From: Punica granatum
Lineage: Eukaryota > Streptophyta > Magnoliopsida > Myrtales > Lythraceae
Length of the DNA stretch: 64,000 nt
Assembly (NCBI RefSeq): GCF_007655135.1
Contig: NC_045128.1
Span: 30,598,811 to 30,662,810, forward strand
Direction: 5' to 3'
Below, piece by piece: positions 21,185-30,691 of this stretch (position 1 is the first letter of the stretch; each line of letters opens with the position of its first letter). The translations under genes and the position numbers were made by a program. The notes under the pieces were generated by a model, which saw only the letters and a program-made list of their open reading frames with translations, did no database searches and was not told the origin of the DNA.

Positions 21185-23789
21185 GTGCTGATCCCAGTTT
21201 GATGCCTCTCCGTCTCACCTCTCCTCTTTTGCTTCTCCTGTGCCAGCTGCTCACTGCCAGTCCCGCTGGCCCACTCCGCCTCTCACCACCGTACCCCACT
21301 GCATCTTGTCAGAAAAATGCCCTTCTGACTGAGTTCCTCAATACCAATTTCGTTGCGGCCATCCCCACCAGAACGCGGGTCTCTGGCCGCCTTTTCCGGC
21401 TTAATCTCACCAAGGAACAACCTTCCTTCTAAACAATTAATCACATTTGGAGTCTGTCAGAGTGCGGAAAATGGCTTTCGGGTTCAAGGTTTATATCGAA
21501 CTTTATTGCAATTTTGGCGAAGCAGAAGAACAAGTAACCTTTGGGGAAGTTTGGCTCTGTTGAGGAAGTGTTTTGCTGGCAGACTCATCAGAAAGTGGCA
21601 TCTGGTGAAATTGGTGGCGCTTTGGGAGAGGTGCTCAATGTGAACCTTAGGCATACCATTATGCACAATTTTTTTAGTATTTATGCCAGGGTGTTCTTAT
21701 TGTATTTTGATCTATTTTCAATGATAAAAGCAGGAAACAGAACTATCGTCAGTGCAATTTTATGGTGTATTTGTGGGTCATTTGTTCCTTTCGGGCAAGG
21801 TTTTCCATTAATCTTTTCTACTGGAGATGCAATAGCTGGATTATATCTTCTTTTTTTTGCATAAAATTTCATTGCTCTAGACTGGACGCCCCTTCCAACT
21901 TTATTTCTGCACCGTGGCGGCCATATAGTCCAATGTTTTATTGACTAAATTGTTTGCATTTTGAAGAGTATTATTCTTTCCTTTTCTTTACTTTTTTTTT
22001 TTGTAGGATCTCTCATTTTTTTAATTGGTCCCATTTCTTAATGTATTGTCCAAATACATTGGTTTATGTACCACTTGATGTAAGTTTGCCTTGTATATAT
22101 ATATATATGCAGGTGCTTTGCGCTGCTTCGCCCTCCGGTCATTATTGCCATGGCAAAGAGGTGAGCTGTTTTAGTCTCTCTTTATGGTACCATAGGAAAG
22201 CATAACTATGTCGACAAGTTGTCGATAATGGTTGTACCTTTTTCTATTACCAATCAAGAAATGATTTGGGTTCCAAACACCAACTGAAACCAACCGACTT
22301 GTCCACAGGTCAATCGATGAACATTTTTCTCATGCACCCGCACGATTTTTTCATGAAACGTCCATTGTGTCCCCTTTTTTTACTACAATGCTACGATTAT
22401 TCTGCACTTCTAACTAATCTGACTTTTTAGTCTCTTTACTAACCCATCCTCCCCAATACAGAACTGACTTATAATATTCTACCCAGTATGATGCAGCCCA
22501 CAATGAACAAATGGTTCAGGATGAATACTACATCAAACTGTCTGAATAGGCTCAGTTCTATGTTTATGCATTTCTAAGTATCATTTGGCCATCTATAGAT
22601 ATACGTACACAATGGCTTCTTCGTTTCCATTGTTAATTTTCCCCTGTGGTCTTTATCTCCTATTTACTAGCTTCTTCCTGGTAATTTAGGGAACAGTATG
22701 GATTGTTGCACAGTGGTAAGGAAGGTTATATGTGACTTATTAACCGTACTACTTGATATTTACATCTTCTAGCTAATCCTCTATTATTTTCTCTTGTAGA
22801 TCCTCTCAGATTATCAGTGGAGTGAACTTACATGTGAAGGAAAGCCCATAACTTGTTTCATTCTAGACAGGTTGACTGCTTCTGTGATGTTTCATTTCTG
22901 AGTAGTCCATGCTGGTCAGAGGGATGAATGAGGCCATTTTGGCTGTTGGAAGGTCTAGGGCAACAAGGGTCGAATGATGCATTCATGTCTGGTTTGTTAG
23001 ACATGAGCAATATGAAGAACTCAAATAATGAATATGAAAAGGAACAAAGTGGCCTTAATGCTAACTTGCTCAGAAAACATACTCCTACGACGTTGGGGCA
23101 CTTGATATGCTTGTTCGTTTGGTAAGTGACCCGTGGCTCATTGTTCTGGTTTCTAGGTTTAATTATGGCCCAACTATTGGCTAAAGCAAGACCGCCAGTA
23201 TTCAAGAATCCAAAAACAAATGAAAATTCACGAGCCAATGGGCATGATAGAATTGAGTAGTTTCGGTGTTGCCCATGCTGGTTTGGCGGGACCAATCTGA
23301 TCAACACTCATCTTAGGTGCAGGCAGGCCTCAAAAAAGAAAAAGCTACGAGTAGATTTTTGAAGTCATTTATGTTCAGTGACACCTTAATTTAGTATAGC
23401 ATGCCTGTCCAAGGTAGCTGTGCTCCAATTCCTCAATATATCGTTTTATAGGATTCTCAAACTTCTAATCAAGTTGTGTTGGGGTTACAAGAATACAGGA
23501 TCATAATGGATGATGCCTGTGAATAATTACATTGGCAGAAGAAAACAACAGTTCCAAGATTATGACCCAATTTCGTTTCGTTGTGTGTGTGTGTGTGTGT
23601 GTATTCTGCTCTGATGTTGTATGATTTTATATTATTATTACTTGTGTCCATGTAGATAAGCTGAATGGAGAAACAACTTTTGTACAAGAGAATTATGTAT
23701 ACAATGTAGTAAATAGCACCTTTGGTTGTTGTGGAGCATACGAAAGGTCGTTTGCTAATTCAACAATATGAAAATTTTATTATAAAAAT
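21185..23789. other. Unassigned region, possibly remnant of a host gene
   Basis: About 2.6 kb less AT-rich than the intergenic average at its start. Before copia 2 inserted it was joined to about 16130-16268. It holds exon-like pieces: a GC-rich start (21190-21420), a block ending at a GT-like donor near 22160 after an AG acceptor near 22112, and a GT microsatellite with 3'-UTR-like sequence (23560-23750). The longest minus frame (23307-22858) shows no known domain. I cannot name a product and do not call a gene. Confidence 0.4.
23582..23602. repeat. (GT)n microsatellite
   Basis: About ten uninterrupted GT repeats. Confidence 0.85.
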
Positions 23790-24440
23790 TACTAGCTTCT
23801 TCGCCCATGCAATGCACGGGTTTATTGTTTAGAGTGATTAGTTTTGGATAGATTTTTAAAAATATTGATATTACAATTGAAATTTTCATTAAGTTATATA
23901 CATATTTTAAATTAAAAGCATTCAAATATTAGTGCATACAATAACAAATTTAGAATAATTGGAAATGAATTATAATACCAAATATGGATGAAGAAAATGA
24001 CATTACTTAGGAAATATATTACATTTTCTTGAGTATCAAATTCTAAAGAAATTGTAATAGATGATCTCCATGCATTTTGTAGAAAAAAAGAAGTGCAAAT
24101 AATATATTTTTAATAATTTCTAAATAGATTTATGTATTACTATTTCAAAAGTGTTCAATATTTAAGCATACTTATTGCATATAGTAAAATTTTCTTTTAG
24201 TTGCTAATTATGTCGAAAATTTTATTAATATTTTAAGAATTATATTTTTTAAATCAAGAAAGTGCTTATATAATAAAATTATTAGTATTTAATGATTTAT
24301 ATGCATTTATTAATTTAGTCCTAATTGCATTTATAATTGTAAATTTAGACAATTACCTTTATGACCTTATACTATATATAAAATTACTTTCCTAACCCCA
24401 TTTATTATGGGATACAATATATAGGTCGAAAATAGAACAA
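23790..24440 (-). mobile_element. Possible Helitron-like 3' end and AT-rich body
   Basis: On the minus strand the hairpin CCCGTGCATTGCATGGG (23804-23820) is followed about 8 bases later by CTAG and T, the layout of Helitron 3' ends (stem-loop then CTRR). The AT-rich part at 24280-24420 shares phrases such as ATTTAGTCCTAATT with 42850-43200. No helicase is present and the 5' end is not located. Confidence 0.38.
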
Positions 24441-24530
24441 GCAAAAACTTGGCACGTGCGACCAAGTTTCTTGTCTTCTTAATGTGAGCTTGTATAATCT
24501 GGTGTTGTATTATCTCTCAATTGCTATGAA

Positions 24531-24839
24531 TTAGGGCATGCTGTTATCTCCAACCAAGTTTCGAACTTGATGAGTCAGAATTATGTTTTTCATCGGAAAA
24601 GCTTCTATCCTGAAATCGGTGTTTCCTTGCTTGCTTCTGATGTTTGTGACTAGATTATTACCAGTCGTCACTTGATTAAATCCAGGATGAAGTTTCGAAC
24701 TTGATGAGTTAGAATTCTTGTTTTTCATAGGAAAAGCTTCAGGAATCTTGCTGTGCAGATGATTTGACTCTGTTTGCTGTATTGCTTGATTAAATCCACG
24801 AACGAACTCGATCGGGACGGTGGTCATGGTCTCCGGCAA
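24531..24839 (-). other. Unidentified frame with internal direct repeat
   Basis: An open frame of about 100 codons holds two copies of a block (GFNQ ... EAFPMKN). At DNA level, AAGTTTCGAACTTGATGAGT and AGGAAAAGCTTC-type sequence occur at about 24558 and again at about 24690. No family is recognised. The repeat is real; coding status is doubtful. Confidence 0.3.
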
Positions 24840-25639
24840 ATGCCCCCACTACCCCCCTCCCATCCTCTTTCTCTCCTTATTCTTCTTCCCAGTTCCTCAA
24901 GCGAGTTCCGTTCTTTTTCGATTCTTTATTTTGTTATTATATTTTAAATATTTTGAAAAAGAAATATAAAATTATTTTTTTGACCAAAACCGTGCTTTTT
25001 GAAGGAAAAATAGATGGCGAGACTAAAATGACAAAAAAATGAAAGGTTGAGAACGAGAACGGCAAAAAAAAAAGAATTTAGGATGAAAATGACAAAGCAC
25101 AAAAAATTGAGGATCAAAAGTGTTTTCGCCAAATTGAAAAAATAAACGTGAATCTAGGATAAGAATAATAAAAAAAGATGTCGGACGAAAGTGACAGATG
25201 AAAAATGTGGTTTTCACTAAGATTAAAAACTGAAAGCATATAAACTTCTAAAAATCATTCCTCAAATATAGGGCCGGCAATATTTGATACGACACGATTA
25301 CACGACACGGACACGACACGAAGTTAAACGGGTTCGGGTTGGGTATTTTTGATATTCGGGTTAAACGGGTCCAACCCGTTTAGACACGATTAATAAGCGT
25401 GTCTTCCCGAGTTGAACCCGTGTAACCCGATTATACACGATTAAACACGTTTAAATAAACGTATTTAATCGTGTTACTATAATCGTGTAACCCGTTTAGA
25501 CACGTTTATGTATATGAATTGACCAAAATATCCTTTATGTAACCCTAACATCCGATTCCCAATTCGCAAACCTAATTTCATTTCCTTTGGGCCTTCGTTG
25601 CTTCCAGATCCTCCAGAGTCCAAACCCTAATTTCATTCG

Positions 25640-25800
25640 ACCTCGACCCCGACGGTCCCGACCCCGACCCTCTGGCCTCTTCCCTTCCGCCGTCCGCGCG
25701 ACCTCGACCCCGACCCCGACCCTCTGGCCTCTTCCCTTCCGCAGTCCGCGCGACATCGACCACGACCCCGACCCCGACCCCGACCCTCTGGCCTCTTCCC
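25640..25800. repeat. GC-rich minisatellite inside the hAT element
   Basis: About three repeats of a unit of roughly 50-60 bp with CCGACCCTCTGGCCTCTTCC and GTCCGCGCGAC, separated by CCCGAC runs of varying number. It is in strong base contrast to its AT-rich surroundings. Confidence 0.8.
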
Positions 25801-25863
25801 TTTTGGTTTCCTATTAATCCTTAAAGAAGTGTTGGCTCTAAATGACAAATTTTATTTGATTGA

Positions 25864-26331
25864 GTACAAACGATTGTGCGAGAAGAAGGGCGTTCTGCTC
25901 TTCTCAAGGTAGCCAGCCGTGCTTTTTATCACCCTGAAGCTAGATTCCATTATCATGTTCCATACTTTGTGCTTTTTATCATCCTGAAGCTAGATTCCAT
26001 TATCATGTTTCGTACTTCTGCTCTGGCGACAACACTACACTCCCAACATAGTTTATACCTGATGGGTTTTGAATGAGGCAAAATTTGCCATGTCATTAAT
26101 ATTTTCTCATAGTTTCCAAGGAAACTAAATGGAAATTCAAATTTTTGGATGTGCTTTTGTTGCCTTTCCTCTTACTTGGATGCGTTGCCGCTGCAGGGAA
26201 TTGGGCCGAGGGTACTGTGGATAGGCATTGGGGGTTTGATATTCTTCGGAGTCCTTGAGAGCACGAAGGGGATACTAGCTCAAAGGCACTCTTCACTTCC
26301 TCTACTTCTGGAAAAGGAGAAGCATAGCTAA
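25864..26331 (+). pseudogene. Captured fragment of a mitochondrial-carrier-family (SAM carrier-like) gene
   Basis: Two exon pieces keep their splice sites. The first ends at 25908 (VQTIVREEGRSALLK, then GT donor). An intron of 288 bp (25909-26196) ends in CTGCAG. The second exon at 26197-26331 encodes GIGPRVLWIGIGG, then IFFGVLESTK and ILAQRH, and a stop codon. This matches the last carrier repeat of plastid/mitochondrial S-adenosylmethionine carriers as I recall them. An in-frame TGA stands two codons before VQT, and the upstream exons are missing. The intron contains a 51-bp tandem duplication (25918-26010). Capture with the intron means it came from DNA, not mRNA. Confidence 0.75.
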
Positions 26332-27983
26332 GAGTTATATCAGTCACTACTAGAGCTGGTTCTTTACATTGTTTTTGCTTCTCAAAAGGTGAGACCATCT
26401 ATGCCAAAAGCCGAGAATCAAGTCGAAAACATCCTAGCTCGATATATAAGCGTATGATTAGAACATTGATGCTTGTATTCAACTTCTTTGGAGATAACTA
26501 TCCATTGTGATGGGCAATTTTATTTTCTCATCCATCTGATGGTTCAGTAAGTTGGCAGCTTAGCTTTGTACTGTAACTTTTTCATCCATGGGAAGGTCAA
26601 ATAGTTATATCTCCTTTACACCCGACACACAAGAAATCCAATGAGCACTATACCTTGACAATTTTTGGGATAGTTAATGGAAAATTTCAACTAAATCCAA
26701 CTGCTACTAGCTCTATACAACAAAGTAGGCTCTGCAGCAATATATATATATATCAGCAAAGATGCCTTGGCATCTTTCAGTCCTTCTCCTTCATCAGCAG
26801 AAGAAGCTTAACATCAGCCACTGGTGTTATGGAAGGAAAAAAACACTAATGCAATTGATATGTTGATGGACCTATTTACAGCACAGAGCTTTCTAGATAT
26901 CATGCTGACATGCTTTGAGTTCATATTTGCAGGCAATAGGTTCCAAGGGAATGCCTTCACACCAACCTCCTTTATGAGAAAAGATGTGGTCTCCTTGTTT
27001 TTGGGTTTGGTTAGTGGAATTATACTGAGCAACACAAGATGACAAAAACTTTTATTGTCAGCTGATCTAATGAAAGATTTCCATTTTCAATGCTGACATA
27101 ATGTTTGATATGTTTTTCAGTGGTATATTTGAAGTTGTTGCCTACTAGTGGCAGATTGGGAGTTTCTTAAGTTTTATTATGTATGGATAATTATGAACAT
27201 GGAGTAGAATAGTTTTCAGAGATTGGAGGATTTTCAGAGTTTTCAGGAGAAATGTTTTGGATATTACTGTGAAATGCTATGTGCCTTTTTCATTACTTTG
27301 TGGAGCTTCAATTTTGTATGATTAGATTAGTATGGAAATGATTTTGTTCTAGTCACTTTCCAATTTTTTAGGTGTATCGTTGTTTCAATAAACGGGTTAT
27401 AAATGGATAAACGGGTTATTGTTCTCATTCCTTTTCTTCTCGGGTTAACGTGTCCTGTGTCCAGGTAACCGGGTTAAATGGATAAACGGGTCGTGTTAAC
27501 GTGTCCGGGTAACCTGATTGAACGGATAAACGGGTCGTGTTAACGTGTCCAGGTACCGGTTATAATCGTGTCGTGTATACGTGTACCTGTTATGACACGA
27601 TTTAATAAACGGGTATAAACGTGTCGTGTACGGGTTGACACGAATATAATCGTGTCGTGTTCGTGTATGCAAAACCTGACCCATTTAATAATCGTGTCGT
27701 GTACGGGTTATAACTTTGATGACACGAACCCGTTTAGATACGACACATATAAACACGACACGACACGAATTGCCACCCCTACTCAAATAAGACCAAATAT
27801 AGAATCTTTGTGACTTAATTGATAATCACTAGGACAAAATATGCGATGACTGTTACATCTTACATGTATATTGTATTAAATGGAAAAGACGGATTAAACA
27901 TGGGGAAAGTATGTTTATATATTCTTATCATCATATATACAAACATCGCTGAATTAAACAGATTCCAACGATCAACGGCTAGC

Positions 27984-28837
27984 ATGGCTGAGAAAATTCC
28001 ACTTGTCCTCACATTTATTTTTATTGAAATATGTCATCTTACACGGAAAAATTGAGAAAGAAATCACAAATTTATATGAGACTTGGGTCCAGCAACCTAT
28101 CAACTTAAGCTTTTGGGTTACAGATGCATTCAAGTCTGTGTAGGCTCATGTGGAAATTTTACATGGTATCAAAGCGGGTTACGCTTTCGAAATACATGTG
28201 AGCTTATATCACGCCAGATTCAGTTTCAAGGCATGCAAGAATGCACCTCATGGTGGGTGTTTAAGGTGTCTATTGAGGCTAGTGTTTGAGGACCCGTGGC
28301 ACGTGCTAGACCATATGTTGTCATGTGAAGGTGGATGTTGAAATATGTTGTCATACACGAAAAAATTAAGAAAAAAACTATAAGCTTATATGAGATTTGG
28401 ATTGCAAAAAGTTCGTGTAGGCCCACATTGAAAATTTTACAATTTTAATAAGTATAAGTATATTCTTCAAAGTTGCTGAATCCTACTCAGGTGAGCGCGA
28501 TGGCGATAACCCTCAATATCATATATCGCCGATTACGTGCAATGGTCAAAAATATGGAGTATTTTCAGATTACTACCCAGCTGTGAATTTGTTGTACCAT
28601 GATTTATTTGACCAAACATGGAGCCATGGTTATGATTATTCCCCAGTATCCAAATGTGGCATGGCTACAGCATACGGACATGGAAAATGCAACGGAGAAC
28701 TTACGAGAAATGGCTGCGGTTACTGCATAAATGCTGCTTCAATAATTATATCTAATGATTGTCCTTTGAATGTTGGAGCGCAGCTGCAAATTGGGGACTG
28801 TAGAAATAGGTATAAGAGTTACCCCCTTGTAGAATGA
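27984..28837 (+). pseudogene. DUF26 (ginkbilobin-like) copy 3, split by a TRIM
   Basis: The ATG at 27984 opens a signal-peptide start like that of copy 1 (MAEKIPLVLTFI). A 420 bp TRIM then enters, and after it the frame runs open from about 28448 to the TGA ending at 28837. The mature domain keeps ITCNGQKYG, YGHGKCNGELTRNGCGYC (C-x8-C-x2-C), NDCP and GDCRNRY, so all six cysteines remain. The coding parts before and after the insertion are in the same frame relative to the empty site. Without a signal peptide no secreted product is expected, unless the TRIM is removed by splicing, for which I see no convincing sites. Confidence 0.82.
28022..28441 (+). mobile_element. TRIM retrotransposon in DUF26 copy 3
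   Basis: A terminal-repeat retrotransposon in miniature, 420 bp. LTR 1 is 28022-28163, starting TATTGAAATATG; LTR 2 is 28336-28441, starting TGTTGAAATATG. Both end in AAATTTTACA and share TTATATGAGA and GTGTAGG blocks, with about 36 bp deleted from LTR 2. TGGTATCAAAGC, a tRNA-iMet primer site, directly follows LTR 1. A purine-rich GTGAAGGTGGA precedes LTR 2. The target duplication ATTTT is at 28017-28021 and 28442-28446. No coding capacity. Confidence 0.85.
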
Positions 28838-28999
28838 GACAAGACTCTTTAATATTCTGCTATACCGATGTCCCATAATTGCAGCGGATGTTCATGTTTC
28901 ACGAATTAGTACATCTTAAAGACTAGATGTATACTTGAGTTTTCTGCACTTGCTGAAGAAGAAACGCACCCCGGCTGGTCCCCTATAACATGGTTTTTA

Positions 29000-29365
29000 T
29001 TCTATCACGATCTTTAGTTCACCTGGAGGGTCGGCTATGCCATACATAGCCAACTATAAGACGACGAACAACCTGTTGATTTTACACTTCTAAGAGAGTG
29101 CATCATTGGAACATAACAATTTGCCTCGTTGCATGAGTCCAAAAGTCTAAATGATTTGACCAAAATATCCGCACGGAATGACTACGAACTGCATGTATTG
29201 TGACTCGATGATCCTCTTTTCTGTATTTTACAGCGGCCCATGTGTCGTTCAGCAGGGAGTTCTGATGAGAATGGTAGCGTTTAGCTAGTCGACTACAATT
29301 GCATTGTTCTTATCTGATTTTTTTCCTATTACGAGAAGACTCATAGCCTAAAATAAAGGGGCGGG
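29000..29365 (+). repeat. 3' flank repeat of the DUF26 unit (copy 3)
   Basis: Matches 6270-6680 and 6913-7030: ACAGCCAACTATAAGACGA-type sequence, GATTTGACCAAAATATC and CTAGTCGACTAC are shared. It lacks the MITE at 6686-6912. Confidence 0.75.
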
Positions 29366-29884
29366 GCACAGGTAGTATATGGAGAAGAATCAATAGAAGG
29401 AATAGAAGAAGACAATGAGCAGAGCAGAGGAAGGGAGAGTGGGCGCTCTTCTTGGCGTGGGATTCTACAACCGGCTGGCGTGGAGGAAGGGATGATTGGA
29501 GAAGGCGTTTGCGCAAGCAATTTGGAGGTGGGGACAGAAAAAGGGAGAAAACAGTTCGAAGCGATGGGAACATAGGCAGTTTATAAAAAGCACAAAGCTG
29601 CAAGCGAGGGAGCAGACACAAATGGGGAGGAAGAAAGGTACAGATCGCGTCAATTCGGAAAGCAGGGCAGTCATCGCAGCACTCTGGTGTCGGTAGGGCG
29701 AGCCGGTGAATTGGGCGGGTAAAGTGACCGGTGGGGCGGAAGCGAGACGGCATTAACTTAGGACAGAGTTCAGTTAAGGGGCAAGTGCATTTTTGAAATA
29801 TTGAATGTATTGAAAACATCTCATACTTTTTAAGGAGAAGAGATAAGGAGAGAGCCTCATTCGAGCATAACTAGAGCATAACAC
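29366..29884. other. Unassigned GC-richer interval
   Basis: A minus-strand open frame of 169 codons (29819-29310) spans it, but its composition (Leu, Pro, Cys, Phe rich) is that of an antisense shadow of a GA-rich strand, and it matches no family I know. No feature is supported. Confidence 0.35.
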
Positions 29885-30170
29885 ACCTATGCCACCCCTA
29901 ACCATCTCCATATTGACAAATCAAGGCCCACGATACCGGAATATCCTTGTCCACATAATAGAGACAGTCGGTCTGCTATGTAAACAACATGTTGATTCTA
30001 TACCTGTCGGAGAGAGCGCATCATTCGAGCATAACTACTTGCGGTCATTCCGCGGGTCCAAAATTCTGAAAGCGGAGATTTAATCAAAATGTCCACACGA
30101 GATGACTGAGAACAACATGGATTATGACCCGAGAATCCTCTTTTTCGACTATTACCATGGTCCAAATATA
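29885..30170 (+). repeat. Second partial copy of the DUF26 3' flank
   Basis: Diverged repeat of 29030-29230: the GTAAACAACATGTTGATTCT phrase, AGAGAGCGCATCATT, then GATTTAATCAAAATGTCCAC. No DUF26 coding sequence accompanies it, suggesting a fourth unit that lost its gene. Confidence 0.6.
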
Positions 30171-30691
30171 TATGGACAGGGCGCTGTTACCATAACTTTA
30201 GTATTTGGTTATCTGATTGCAAAGTACTGTTCGTCTGATGTGATGTTTTATTTGCATGTATTTTTCTTTGTAGTCTCTGGAGGTAAGGTTACCTCCAATC
30301 TTTCTATTCTTGCAATTAATTTGTAACCTGGCACTCATTCTCAAATAACGATTTAAAATCCTCATTACTTTCAAGAAGCAAAGAAAGTCTGAATACATTG
30401 TATCACAAATTTTTACAGTTTGTCTCGAATTATTCTAACCAAACAGAGAATTGCAAGGCCTCCGGGCGGGGGGAGGGGGAAGAAAATTTTCTATAGACAC
30501 CATTTGGACAAAACAGTAAAGAACATAGTAAGAAATAAAACAAAAAAGGGCATATTACACGGTCGCCCTCTTGTTTTTTGGTTAGGTCCAAGAGAGGTCC
30601 AACACAAAGCAAACTCAACGTGTATCATTACATACATGAATACAATTAATTAGACCATATAACAGCTCATTTTAGTAACTAAATGATCTTC

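Larger units (their letters stand above)
25269..27781. mobile_element. Non-autonomous hAT element carrying a captured gene fragment
   Basis: A 2,513 bp element with 8-bp target duplications CTCAAATA at 25261-25268 and 27782-27789, the hAT hallmark. The left end is TAGGGCCGGCAAT; the right end reads TAGGGGTGGCAAT on the other strand (11 of 13 match). Subterminal regions are packed with ACGGGTT and CGTGTCGTGT motifs in both orientations, typical binding-site arrays of hAT transposases. No hAT transposase is encoded. The interior contains a GC-rich minisatellite and parts of a carrier gene including an intron, so this is a Pack-type hAT. Confidence 0.88.
24944..29365 (+). repeat. Segmental duplication, DUF26 unit copy 3
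   Basis: The 5' flank (25140-25268 and 27782-27983) matches the regions before copies 1 and 2, including GAATCTTTGTGACTTA and ATTGATAATCACTAGGACA. The 3' flank (29000-29365) matches 6270-7030. It is interrupted by a hAT element (25269-27781) and a TRIM (28022-28441). A second, shorter copy of the 3' flank follows at 29885-30170. Confidence 0.75.

Noticed and set aside
22858..23307. 149-codon minus-strand frame
   Set aside because: No recognisable domain and no promoter or splice features; kept only as part of an unassigned region.
28032..28446. The TRIM region as a genuine intron of DUF26 copy 3
   Set aside because: Copies 1 and 2 have no intron there, the borders are LTR ends with an ATTTT duplication, and no good GT donor exists at the left border.
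29310..29819. 169-codon minus-strand frame
   Set aside because: Low-complexity Leu/Pro/Cys/Phe composition from a GA-rich opposite strand; no domain, no splice context, no flanking gene signals.
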